Source: a virus. From it: DNA of 64,000 bases. Both the position numbers and the translations under genes were made by a program. The notes under the pieces are model-generated. The model was not told where the DNA came from. It did no database searches and was given only the letters and a program-made list of their open reading frames with translations. How positions within the stretch are numbered: position 1 is the stretch's first letter; every line of letters starts with the position of its first letter. Shown one piece after another: positions 47,822-56,477 of the stretch. The DNA lies in IMG/VR virus record IMGVR_UViG_3300045051_000909, positions 64,001-128,000 of that record, one strand, 5' to 3'.

Positions 47822-49044
47822 TGCAGCTTATTCCGCGAGGCGACACACCCAGAGTGCTCCTTTACGCCACGGACGGTGGCGGTGCACCGCTTACCGGGCT
47901 CACGGTTGCGGCAAAGGTGTCAAAAGATGGTGGTGGATTCATCGCTAGTTCAAACGTAGTCCAGGAAACCGGCTATGGCTTCTACTATGTAGATCTGACC
48001 TCAGCTGAAACCAACGCAGCTGTCATCGCTATCGTTGCTACAGCTACCAATGCTTTCTTCGGCCCGGTGGTTTTGAACACTGAGCCCAACTATACGCCGG
48101 CTCGGTCGGCACGGCTCGACAACCTAGACGCGACCGTGAGCAACCGCGCGACCCAGGCCAGCGTGGATGCGCTGGGGTCCCCGCTTCAGGCCTCGGCGTA
48201 TACCGCGCCGGATAACCCCCGGATCGCGGCTATCGATGCCAAGACCAGCAATCTTCCGGCGATTCCGGCGGCGCGGGGGGACGCGATGACCCTCACTCCG
48301 GCGTATGATGCTGCGAAGACCGCCGCTCAAGTTTCAGACATCCCCACACCCACTGCGAATGCTATTGCCGTTTGGGAGGAACCCACAGCGTCGCACCAGG
48401 CCGCAGGTACCGCCGGTAAGGCAATCACCGCCGGTACAGCTCCCACCGTGCCCGAGATCGTTAGTGGTATTCTGGACGAAGCGCTAGCGAGTCACACGAC
48501 CGCTGGAACTGTCGGCAAACGCCTAGCCGACACCGCTCTGATTACCGACATCCCGACAGCCGCACAGATTACCGATTCCGTATGGGATGAGCCTAAAGCA
48601 GACCATCAGATTGCTGGTTCTACCGGTCAACAGCTATCAACAAGCACCGCGCCTACCGTTCAGCAAATTGTCGACGGCGTACTGGACGGACCCATTGCAG
48701 GGCATGTTGGAGCCGGTACGGTCGGCGAGGCGATCTCGGCTACCGGGAGTTCGACCGTCTATCAGTTTACGGGCGGCGGGGAGATGGTCAATCCGATCAT
48801 TACTTCCGTCATGGCTCCAAACCGACACACGGTCACAGTTGTATTTTCAGAGCCGGTAAAAATGACTGCTGACCCTGATGGTGCTTTGAACCTGGCAAAC
48901 TACTCTATCGTGGGTCTTACAATTAATTCCGTCACCGAAGTCAACAGTACGACGGTAACGCTACACACTGACCTGCAAGTGCCCGGGCTGGGCTACTCCC
49001 TCACCGTGCTCAACATCGTTGACCTCAACGGGAACCCACTCTAA
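47821..49044 (+). CDS. fibre protein with repeats and Ig-like C terminus, 407 aa
   Basis: The N-terminal 90 residues form a beta domain. The middle has three to four repeats of the form VWxEPxxxHxxAGTxGK (about 185-310). The C-terminal 85 residues are a Big_5-like Ig domain (TVVFSEPVKM, LANYSI, YSLTVLNIVDLNGNPL), paralogous to that in the 40.6-kb gene. Probably a tail fibre or connector. Confidence 0.7.
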   Translation: MQLIPRGDTPRVLLYATDGGGAPLTGLTVAAKVSKDGGGFIASSNVVQETGYGFYYVDLTSAETNAAVIAIVATATNAFFGPVVLNTEPNYTPARSARLDNLDATVSNRATQASVDALGSPLQASAYTAPDNPRIAAIDAKTSNLPAIPAARGDAMTLTPAYDAAKTAAQVSDIPTPTANAIAVWEEPTASHQAAGTAGKAITAGTAPTVPEIVSGILDEALASHTTAGTVGKRLADTALITDIPTAAQITDSVWDEPKADHQIAGSTGQQLSTSTAPTVQQIVDGVLDGPIAGHVGAGTVGEAISATGSSTVYQFTGGGEMVNPIITSVMAPNRHTVTVVFSEPVKMTADPDGALNLANYSIVGLTINSVTEVNSTTVTLHTDLQVPGLGYSLTVLNIVDLNGNPL

Positions 49045-49694
49045 TGGCCGAGATCATTTTCAGTGGTGGGAACTCGACCCCTAGAGATGCAGGGGCCGAT
49101 ATCACCGCGTTGGGTGCGCCCGAACTCAACCTGACCGCCGTTCGAGAGGTGGAGGCACCTACTATAACTGCGGGGGCTTCGGTCTCGCTTAGCAGCCATG
49201 CCCGCGTCAGTTTCACCGGCACAGGTCCGATTACCGAATCTGTCGGCGGAGCCATCGTCGAACAGTTCCCTGTTGAGCTGCGCCTGCTCTCACCTTTCCC
49301 TTACCCTGCCCTCGAGGAATGCCGTCAACGCACGCTACGCGCCGTGACGATCTTCCCTGACACTACTGCGCAGTCGCGAGGCGTTCTCGTATTCGCATAC
49401 GCGACCGAGCTCAGGTCAGTATTCGTGGAACTGCTCAACGCACCTGTTGAGAAGGTTATCGTAGCGATCCCGGGGCGCCAGAAGACGCTAGACATCGATG
49501 CTGACCTCCAGATCTTGCAAATGCGTAAGCCTCAGTTCATGCGCGAAATGGAACAGCTACGCGTACCCCAAGCGTACCGGGACGTCATCGAAACTCACTA
49601 CACCAGCGCATCCTTTACTCACCGTGTATCCGCGATGTGCGCTATGCTCGTGCTCGTAGCCGCGCTGCTCTTGGATGACGAGGCACATGCGTGA
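49044..49694 (+). CDS. putative tail/baseplate protein, 216 aa
   Basis: Beta-rich N terminus, alpha/beta middle and a hydrophobic C-terminal segment (MLVLVAALLL) near the end. Start overlaps the previous stop (TAATG) and the end overlaps the next start (GTGA). Not recognised. Confidence 0.6.
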   Translation: MAEIIFSGGNSTPRDAGADITALGAPELNLTAVREVEAPTITAGASVSLSSHARVSFTGTGPITESVGGAIVEQFPVELRLLSPFPYPALEECRQRTLRAVTIFPDTTAQSRGVLVFAYATELRSVFVELLNAPVEKVIVAIPGRQKTLDIDADLQILQMRKPQFMREMEQLRVPQAYRDVIETHYTSASFTHRVSAMCAMLVLVAALLLDDEAHA

Positions 49695-52066
49695 CCGCTT
49701 TCACCGAGACCTTCACTCCGTCTGACCCACATCGCGGGGCCTGGTTGGTTTACATCAACGGGATCGAAGTTCCCTGCCCCGCTGTAACAGTAAGCTACGG
49801 GGTGTGGCAAATCCCTGAGGCAACACTTTCGTTCGCGCCACACCGACTACTTCAGCGGTTGGGTAACGAGGATCGCCTTGAGGTGGTGGTCTTCTATCTG
49901 GATACCCTCCAGAACCCCGATGAGCCTACGTGGAAGCTGCTATTCGAGGGTGACATTGTGGGCTGGAGCTATACCAGCTCGGCACGCGGTCGCCAGATGT
50001 CTTTCAACGCCATCGGCGATATCTCCATCTGGACTCAGCTAAACTATTTCTTCACCAACACCGTTGATGCTGTCGCGACCTCCGTGCTCGATCCGGAAGT
50101 ACACGCGGGCGGCATAATCCAACCGGGGGCCTTTTATCCGTTCTCACTCTTCAAGAAGGGGTTGGTAGTACCCCCTGGGCGTGAAGGTGAAGAGACACCG
50201 GCGGATATCACCCGGCCGTATGAACTAGTCTACAACATCGTGAAGGGTATGCTGAGTCACAACCTCCCTAGCCAGCAGCGCACACTTGCAGCGGTGAACT
50301 TCTTCGCGCGCTGGGCTCGGAAGCGTAACTTCCTGAATCGGTTTGCTGCGCTGCCCTTGATTGAAGACGAGGCCGATAAGACAGCTGGCGTCTTCCCAAT
50401 CTTTCAGTCTGCGCAGGCGGTGCAGGCTGTAGACGCCATGAAGTCCAGCCTGGCAACGACCATTGGCAGCGCAGGGACGATCTTCGACGTACTTAAGGAA
50501 GCCCTGGGTCAGGTCTTCTTCGAGCTCGCGATGATCCCCACGGCTCCCTGTCTACGCGTACGTCTGAATGACGGGACCATCCTGGGACCCTCTAATGTAG
50601 AGCCTACGTCCCCAGTGAACGCAGCACTCGAGCCAGTGCGCGTGGTCAACTACTTCGCCAAACCTCAGATGGTTTTTGGCATACCACCAACCTGCAATGT
50701 CATCTTCCCACCGATGATCGCGTCGTACTCGTACAGCGAGAGCTTCCTCTCGCAACCGACGCGTATGTATGTCAATGACCAGTTCATCTCCAAAGGCCTG
50801 AGCACAACGAACGCATTCGTGCCTCCCGCTCTGACCGCAGCGTATCCTGAAAGTGCCCAGGTCATCCTGCGTCAGCATACCGGGGACCCTACTGACGACA
50901 GCCCAGCCCCCAATAGCCTGGCGCACGGTAAGAACTTGTTGGTGTTCCCTGAAGAGTTCTTCAAGGGGCCGATTATCCGACGCACGCCCGTCCCCGCGTG
51001 GTTCACACACCTGATGAACACGCTGCGGGCAAACAAACCTGACGAGAACACCCCAGAAGAATCCGAGGTACTCAAGCAGGAAGTAGGCCGGGTGCAGCAG
51101 CTTCTCGAGCTGTACGCCAAGTATGAGTACTTCAGGAGCCGCTACGAGCGGCGCGGCGGTGCGGTGAACCTCGCATTCAACCCATATGTTCTGCCTGGCT
51201 TTCCTTGCGTCGTCTTTGACCACCGAGCCAGTGCACTGGACACCGTTGGCTACGTAACCAATGTCACGCAGTCACTAAGCAACGGGAGCATGAGCACGGC
51301 CATCCAGTACAGTTTCGGACGCACCCTCCAGGAGATGTTCGATCTCCTGCACTACGACATTGCTCAGCAGGGCAAGGTGTACGGGGCCGCGCCGCTGGAG
51401 CCGGTGCCCATGATCCGGGACATCATTCAGGATTTCGACAAGGCCGAGCAGTTGTACGGTTCGCTCCTTTTTGGCCGACTGGTACCTGAGGGGCAGACCG
51501 CGGCCTTCGACTTCCGTAAGGTGATTGGCTACATCAAGGATGATCCGACCAAATGGTACGATGATGAAGTCATCGAGCCTATTCAGGTGACCACGACAAA
51601 GGACAATCTAAGTGGGGACCGGGACATTGCTCCGCTTAAGACTGCGGAGGAACTGTTCCAGAACTACGACGCCGCCATGCAATATGTGTCGCGCCCTATC
51701 TGTACCTTGCAGGAGTACATCACCTTCTTGCACGGCGGGAAGTTGCTAAGCGAGCTCATTGATAGTGGGGAGCTACAAGGCGTGAGCAATGAGTACGGCT
51801 ACGACGGCGAAAACGTGTCTACGGATCCACAGATTCCTATCACCGGCGCAACCTACTTCACACGAATTCGAAAATTGCGGCAGGGACCGGGTCCCAATCC
51901 CAATGCCTCGCAGGTGGGCGTGGCGAGTGCAAATGGTGCTGTAACCCCGTATACTGGGAGTCCGCAAGGTGTGGACGCTGGGTTCGCACAGACCCGGTTT
52001 GACTGGGACGCTGTATTGCTAGCGTACCGCCATGAGATCTTGACTCTGGAATCGCCGCAGAGGTGA
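49691..52066 (+). CDS. baseplate hub-like protein, 791 aa
   Basis: A beta-rich N-terminal part (residues 15-110, VYINGIEVPCPAVTVSYG...LLFEGDIVGW) resembles the hub proteins of the gp27/gpD class that begin with a tail-tube-like barrel. The middle is helical, and a second beta part follows (650 on). Position before a sigma-like gene, a peptidoglycan peptidase and gp25/J proteins supports a central hub role. Confidence 0.6.
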   Translation: MTAFTETFTPSDPHRGAWLVYINGIEVPCPAVTVSYGVWQIPEATLSFAPHRLLQRLGNEDRLEVVVFYLDTLQNPDEPTWKLLFEGDIVGWSYTSSARGRQMSFNAIGDISIWTQLNYFFTNTVDAVATSVLDPEVHAGGIIQPGAFYPFSLFKKGLVVPPGREGEETPADITRPYELVYNIVKGMLSHNLPSQQRTLAAVNFFARWARKRNFLNRFAALPLIEDEADKTAGVFPIFQSAQAVQAVDAMKSSLATTIGSAGTIFDVLKEALGQVFFELAMIPTAPCLRVRLNDGTILGPSNVEPTSPVNAALEPVRVVNYFAKPQMVFGIPPTCNVIFPPMIASYSYSESFLSQPTRMYVNDQFISKGLSTTNAFVPPALTAAYPESAQVILRQHTGDPTDDSPAPNSLAHGKNLLVFPEEFFKGPIIRRTPVPAWFTHLMNTLRANKPDENTPEESEVLKQEVGRVQQLLELYAKYEYFRSRYERRGGAVNLAFNPYVLPGFPCVVFDHRASALDTVGYVTNVTQSLSNGSMSTAIQYSFGRTLQEMFDLLHYDIAQQGKVYGAAPLEPVPMIRDIIQDFDKAEQLYGSLLFGRLVPEGQTAAFDFRKVIGYIKDDPTKWYDDEVIEPIQVTTTKDNLSGDRDIAPLKTAEELFQNYDAAMQYVSRPICTLQEYITFLHGGKLLSELIDSGELQGVSNEYGYDGENVSTDPQIPITGATYFTRIRKLRQGPGPNPNASQVGVASANGAVTPYTGSPQGVDAGFAQTRFDWDAVLLAYRHEILTLESPQR

Positions 52067-52070
52067 GTGC

Positions 52071-52811
52071 ATGATTTACCGCGTAAAGGAAGCACTCCAG
52101 GGTGCGGGCGGGCGGCCTGACGTCAAGCAGAAGGACCTCGAGCTCTGGCGCCAGTGGAAGAAGTCTCAGAATCCCCAGGACCTTCAAAAGCTGCTCGACC
52201 AGATGCAGCCGATCATCTCGCGCGAGGTAAATAAATGGGCGGGCGCGATGTCTCGCAGTTTGCTCGAAGCAGAGGCCAAACGGTTGGCGGTGGAGGCGTT
52301 CAAGAGCTACGACCCTAATCAAGGCACCGCGCTCTCAACCTACGTGGCGAGTCGTCTGCCAAAACTATCCCGCATGGTGTATGCAACGCAGAACACGGCA
52401 CGGCTATCTGAAACCAAGGCCTTGCTCTTTCACACCTACAACACCGCCACCAATGAGCTGCGCGATAAGCACGGGCGTGAGCCGACTAACGAAGAGCTTG
52501 CCGACCATCTCGGCTGGTCAAAAAAGAAGCTTGAGCAGTTTCAACGCCAGGCTACGCGCAAAGAGTTCATCGAGTCGGAAGAACACCCCGACCATGAAAC
52601 CGCTGAGGATCATCTGGCTGACTTCATCTACCACGACCTTACACCACTCCAGAAGCAGATCTTCGAGTATACGACTGGCTATGGTGGTAAGCCCAAGCTT
52701 TCTGGCAAAGAGATCATGTCCAAGCTGGGCGTCACACAAGGCCAACTCTCCTATCAGAAGAGCCTCATCGTCAAAAAGGTAGAGGAGGCACAGCAGGTTC
52801 ATGGCCTATAA
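52071..52811 (+). CDS. sigma-70-family factor
   Basis: Region 2: LAVEAFKSYDPNQGTALSTYVASRL is the conserved core-binding/-10 region pattern (YDPxxGxxLxTY). Region 3: LRDKHGREPTNEELADHLGW. Region 4: LTPLQKQIFEYTTG...LSGKEIMSKLGVTQGQLS, a HTH for -35 recognition. Length 246 aa fits small sigma factors of the FliA/SigF size. It probably directs RNA polymerase to a class of phage promoters. Its place within the baseplate genes is unusual; it overlaps the next gene by 11 nt. Confidence 0.8.
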   Translation: MIYRVKEALQGAGGRPDVKQKDLELWRQWKKSQNPQDLQKLLDQMQPIISREVNKWAGAMSRSLLEAEAKRLAVEAFKSYDPNQGTALSTYVASRLPKLSRMVYATQNTARLSETKALLFHTYNTATNELRDKHGREPTNEELADHLGWSKKKLEQFQRQATRKEFIESEEHPDHETAEDHLADFIYHDLTPLQKQIFEYTTGYGGKPKLSGKEIMSKLGVTQGQLSYQKSLIVKKVEEAQQVHGL

Positions 52812-54039
52812 CGGCACGCTGAACTTCAGCCAAGACTTTGCTGATGCTTCCTGGGTGGTCCAGATCACGGACGGGGAGCTCGTTAGTGTCTTCCGTAACA
52901 AGGAAGACGTGACTCGGGCATTTCTGGATCTAGACGTATCCGGCATTTATAACGACACCAGTGTTGGCCGGGATGTGCAGATCGAGCGCATCCTGACGAA
53001 ACTTCAGGCCGAATACGCTACCAAGTTCAAACCCCGGGACGACGTCTCCGTAGACCGGCTACCGCCGCAACTGCTGAACGACCCCGTCAGTGTGGATCCA
53101 ACAGCGGCAGCGGGCGCACTTCAGAGCGTAGCCCAGCACGCGCAGAACGCGGCGCTTGCCTGCGTCAATGTGACGAATCCCCCAGCACTTCGCCAAGGGC
53201 CTCGTCTACCCCCGTTGCCCGTGCAGACAGTGGAGGGCTACGCACGCGGCTCCCCGCTACAAGTCCAAGTCGTTACGATTGATGGATTCCAGATCGAGGA
53301 GAACACGGCCAAGGACTTCATCCTGATGCGCAACGCTGCGGCTAAGGATGGGATTATCCTGCACATCGTCAGTGCGTTTCGATCAATGGAGCTCCAGACA
53401 AGGATGTACAGTGAGCGCTTCAATAGCGACGGCTCACTTACGGCTGAAGGGCTCAAGTGGGGGCCCGCTGCTAAGCCCGGCTGGAGCAACCACCAGAGTG
53501 GCGTCGCCCTGGACATTGAAACGGGTATGACCATCGCTGACCGTCTGGCCGGGCGACGCTCCGCGATCTTTGCCTGGTTGCAAACACATGCAGCAACCTA
53601 CGGGTTCGACAACGACGACATCCCTCCCAAGCAACCCGAGCCGTGGCACTGGCGGCACAAGGAGAAGCGCTTCGTCGCCGAGACTCTGATCGACAGTGTG
53701 CTCGCCACGGATTACTACGCGCAGCTCGTCGACTCCAGTGAAGCAGCCAAAGCAGCTATGCGCAGAGGGTCACTGTCAAAGGTGGCCTACGACAAGGTCC
53801 GCGCATACGAGCGTAGCGTTAAAATTGCCAACTCGAGCCGGGACACCCTCATCAATCAGAACGCGGCTGAGAAGCTAGGCACTTCGGCTGACATCAACAA
53901 GACCGCCGCCCAGATGACCCAAACCGCCGTTAAGGCAGATCAAGAATATCCTGCATATACGGCGGGGTCTCTCAACGCCCTCGTCTACAATTTTGAAACG
54001 GGGCGCTGGGGTGAGGACGGGAAGGGAGACGTGGTCTGA
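52801..54039 (+). CDS. baseplate peptidoglycan carboxypeptidase (VanY/M15-like)
   Basis: The C-terminal domain (about 160-300) has SAFRSMELQ, SNHQSGVALDIE (His231, Asp238) and PWHWRH (His283), the zinc ligands of the M15B D-Ala-D-Ala carboxypeptidase/VanY fold. It would cut cell-wall peptides during DNA entry. The N-terminal 150 residues may attach it to the baseplate. ATG overlaps the previous stop region. Confidence 0.85.
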   Translation: MAYNGTLNFSQDFADASWVVQITDGELVSVFRNKEDVTRAFLDLDVSGIYNDTSVGRDVQIERILTKLQAEYATKFKPRDDVSVDRLPPQLLNDPVSVDPTAAAGALQSVAQHAQNAALACVNVTNPPALRQGPRLPPLPVQTVEGYARGSPLQVQVVTIDGFQIEENTAKDFILMRNAAAKDGIILHIVSAFRSMELQTRMYSERFNSDGSLTAEGLKWGPAAKPGWSNHQSGVALDIETGMTIADRLAGRRSAIFAWLQTHAATYGFDNDDIPPKQPEPWHWRHKEKRFVAETLIDSVLATDYYAQLVDSSEAAKAAMRRGSLSKVAYDKVRAYERSVKIANSSRDTLINQNAAEKLGTSADINKTAAQMTQTAVKADQEYPAYTAGSLNALVYNFETGRWGEDGKGDVV

Positions 54040-54485
54040 TGGCTACCTACGACACCCACATCCAACTGCTCGCTCCTGAAGTACAGGAAAGAACTGGCAA
54101 ATTTTTTGGCTTCGGCTATGTGGCATCCGTAGCCATACGCGGGCCACAGAAGCTCATCAACCGCTGGTTGAAGTGCCTACTCACACCTAAGGGCTCTGAT
54201 CCACGGGAGCCTGCGTATGGCACCGGTTTCACAGGGTTGATTGGGTCGAACATCAGCAGTAACAAGGATGTCTATGACGCGCTGACCCTCTTCGTCGAAG
54301 ACTGCAACAATCAGATTCGGGCCATGGATATCCGTAGTTTCCCTCCGGACGAAGAGCGGTTAGAATCAGCAACAGTGGCGGGTGTCGTACCGCACGCATC
54401 TGGCGACGGCTTCGAAGTCTATGTCCGGCTCCGTAACGCAGCTGGGCTAGTAGTCGCTCTTCAACTTCCGAGTGTCTCGAGGTAG
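54039..54485 (+). CDS. baseplate wedge protein, gp25-like
   Basis: The 148-residue protein, with RWLKCLLTPKGSDPREPAYGTGF and a beta-rich C terminus, fits the gp25/W family. It sits directly upstream of the J-like gene, as in other contractile-tail phages. Overlaps the preceding stop. Confidence 0.75.
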   Translation: MATYDTHIQLLAPEVQERTGKFFGFGYVASVAIRGPQKLINRWLKCLLTPKGSDPREPAYGTGFTGLIGSNISSNKDVYDALTLFVEDCNNQIRAMDIRSFPPDEERLESATVAGVVPHASGDGFEVYVRLRNAAGLVVALQLPSVSR

Positions 54486-54487
54486 GA

Positions 54488-56473
54488 ATGGCAACGATCA
54501 CGATCACGGCGCAGGATGTCGAACGCGCTGACGCGTTTCTCGAAGCCTACCTAAAAGCAAAGATCCCGGACGCGGACTTCAGCCCGGGAAGCGCTAACCG
54601 GGACTTCACTGTCAAGGCTATTGCGTACATCTTTGCGTACCTCGAGAGTGAACGAAATCAGGCCCGTGCCCGGCAGTCCCTTAAGAACCTAACGGCACTC
54701 ACACCCGACGAAGATGTAGGCGAGGCCATCGAGGCGCTGCTCTCGAACTGGTTCCTTACCAAGAAGGGGGGCACTCGCGCACGGCTTCCCGTGGTCCTCC
54801 ACTTCTCACGGGCTACCGACGTAACTCTTAAGCCCACACAGCGCTTCTTCAAGAGCTCCTCTCTGATTTTCCAGCCGAACATCACCGAGCAGATGGTAAT
54901 TCCTGCTAGCGATCTACAGCGCTCGGTTGACGCAGACGGCACGATCCAGGACTACAGCATTACCGTGACGCTGTTGGCCAAGGAAGCCGGGAGCACCTAC
55001 AACGTCAAGGCGGGGCGCTTCGTTGCAGCGGATCCCTTCAATCCGTACTTCCTGTACGCCGAGAACCTGGTTGAAGGCTATGACGGCCAAGACGCAGAAA
55101 CGGCACAGGAGCTGCTCGAGCGCGCGCCAACCGCCATTACCGTGCGCAATATGGTGAATGAGCGGTCCATCGCAACTGTCCTTCGTGAACGCTATTCTGA
55201 TCTTCGCCGCGTGGTAACTGTTGGGTTTGGTGACCCTGAGATGTTGCGAGATCGTGCTGTTGAGGCGGTCACCAACCTCGACATGCACGTCGGCGGCTAC
55301 AAGGATATCTTCGTCGATCTGAACCGAACAGATGTCACTGAAACGTTGACTATTGGCGGAGAGTTCCGGCGTCCCGACAATCTCATCACGATCCTGCGGG
55401 ATGAGACCATCGACTTTACTGGCGTAGTGCAGCCACGCGATATTCTGCGTGTCGTGCAAGGGCTTCCTCGAGTACCCCGTATGTACGTCGTTCAGAGCGT
55501 ACTACCGAACCAACTTGAGGTAGTGTCCCGGCAGCCCTTCAGTGATGCCACAGATGAACAGGGCACCATTGAACAGCCTGTGTTCGTTCGCTATAGCGTA
55601 GGAGCCACAGCTCCCGGCTTCCAAGATCATGTTCCTCTGCGATACACCGGCCAGACTTCTCGCGTGTACAAGAATACAGGAAGTGTCGTCCTGACCGGCC
55701 GCCCACACTACCGGATCAAGCGGATCGAAGTACTGAACGATGATGACACCGTAAACGCCGTGCTCAGTACGCGCGTAAATATGGGCCCGGGGCCCACGCA
55801 GTACAGTGTTAGTGTGTACAACCCGCCCGCAGCACAGTCCAGCAGTGTGATGACTGTGATCAATGTGAATGCTGCGTACAACGGGCGCCGGCTTCGCGTC
55901 ACATATGAGACTCTGAGCGGGTTTTCGGAAATCGACACCTTCGTTCAAGATCGCTATGAGCGCGTTCTAGACTCAAACGTCATGCTGCGCGCGCTGCACC
56001 CGGTGTACCTCAGCATCCTGCTCAACTGCCGTCCGTTGGTAGAGATCGACAAAGCAGATGTTGCCCGGCGACTTGCGGCGTACATCAATACTCTGGATCC
56101 CTCGAAGACGGTCGACGTCATGGAAATCGGGCGGTATGTGCGGTCCACGTTCCCTGAGCTTGGAGCTGTTCTAGACCCCCTGGGCGTGAGCTACAGTCTG
56201 CTCGCACCCGACGGACAGGTATACTCCTTCACTACGCGAGACATCGTTACCATCCGTCCGGAGTACCCCACGAACCATGCAAAGCTGACCAATGGTGGCT
56301 CCCTGCGTATCGCCATCCCGTACGCGAGCCTGGACCCTGCGATTCCCGCAAACACAACGAAAGTCTCCACTGCTGAAAAGACTTTGCGACGCCAGTTGGA
56401 CGCACTGGGTGTATCTGATCGCACTATTCGACTTATGACCGATACCTCTTTGATCACCATCAACGCAGGGTAA
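54488..56473 (+). CDS. baseplate J/gp6-like protein, 661 aa
   Basis: Residues 10-60 (AFLEAYLKAKIPDADFSPGS...RDFTVKAIAYIFAYLE) and the middle (LERAPTAITVRNMVNERSI) match the J/gp6 baseplate assembly family. These proteins form the wedge ring that changes shape during contraction. With gp25 and hub it defines a contractile tail. Confidence 0.8.
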   Translation: MATITITAQDVERADAFLEAYLKAKIPDADFSPGSANRDFTVKAIAYIFAYLESERNQARARQSLKNLTALTPDEDVGEAIEALLSNWFLTKKGGTRARLPVVLHFSRATDVTLKPTQRFFKSSSLIFQPNITEQMVIPASDLQRSVDADGTIQDYSITVTLLAKEAGSTYNVKAGRFVAADPFNPYFLYAENLVEGYDGQDAETAQELLERAPTAITVRNMVNERSIATVLRERYSDLRRVVTVGFGDPEMLRDRAVEAVTNLDMHVGGYKDIFVDLNRTDVTETLTIGGEFRRPDNLITILRDETIDFTGVVQPRDILRVVQGLPRVPRMYVVQSVLPNQLEVVSRQPFSDATDEQGTIEQPVFVRYSVGATAPGFQDHVPLRYTGQTSRVYKNTGSVVLTGRPHYRIKRIEVLNDDDTVNAVLSTRVNMGPGPTQYSVSVYNPPAAQSSSVMTVINVNAAYNGRRLRVTYETLSGFSEIDTFVQDRYERVLDSNVMLRALHPVYLSILLNCRPLVEIDKADVARRLAAYINTLDPSKTVDVMEIGRYVRSTFPELGAVLDPLGVSYSLLAPDGQVYSFTTRDIVTIRPEYPTNHAKLTNGGSLRIAIPYASLDPAIPANTTKVSTAEKTLRRQLDALGVSDRTIRLMTDTSLITINAG

Positions 56474-56477
56474 TCGA

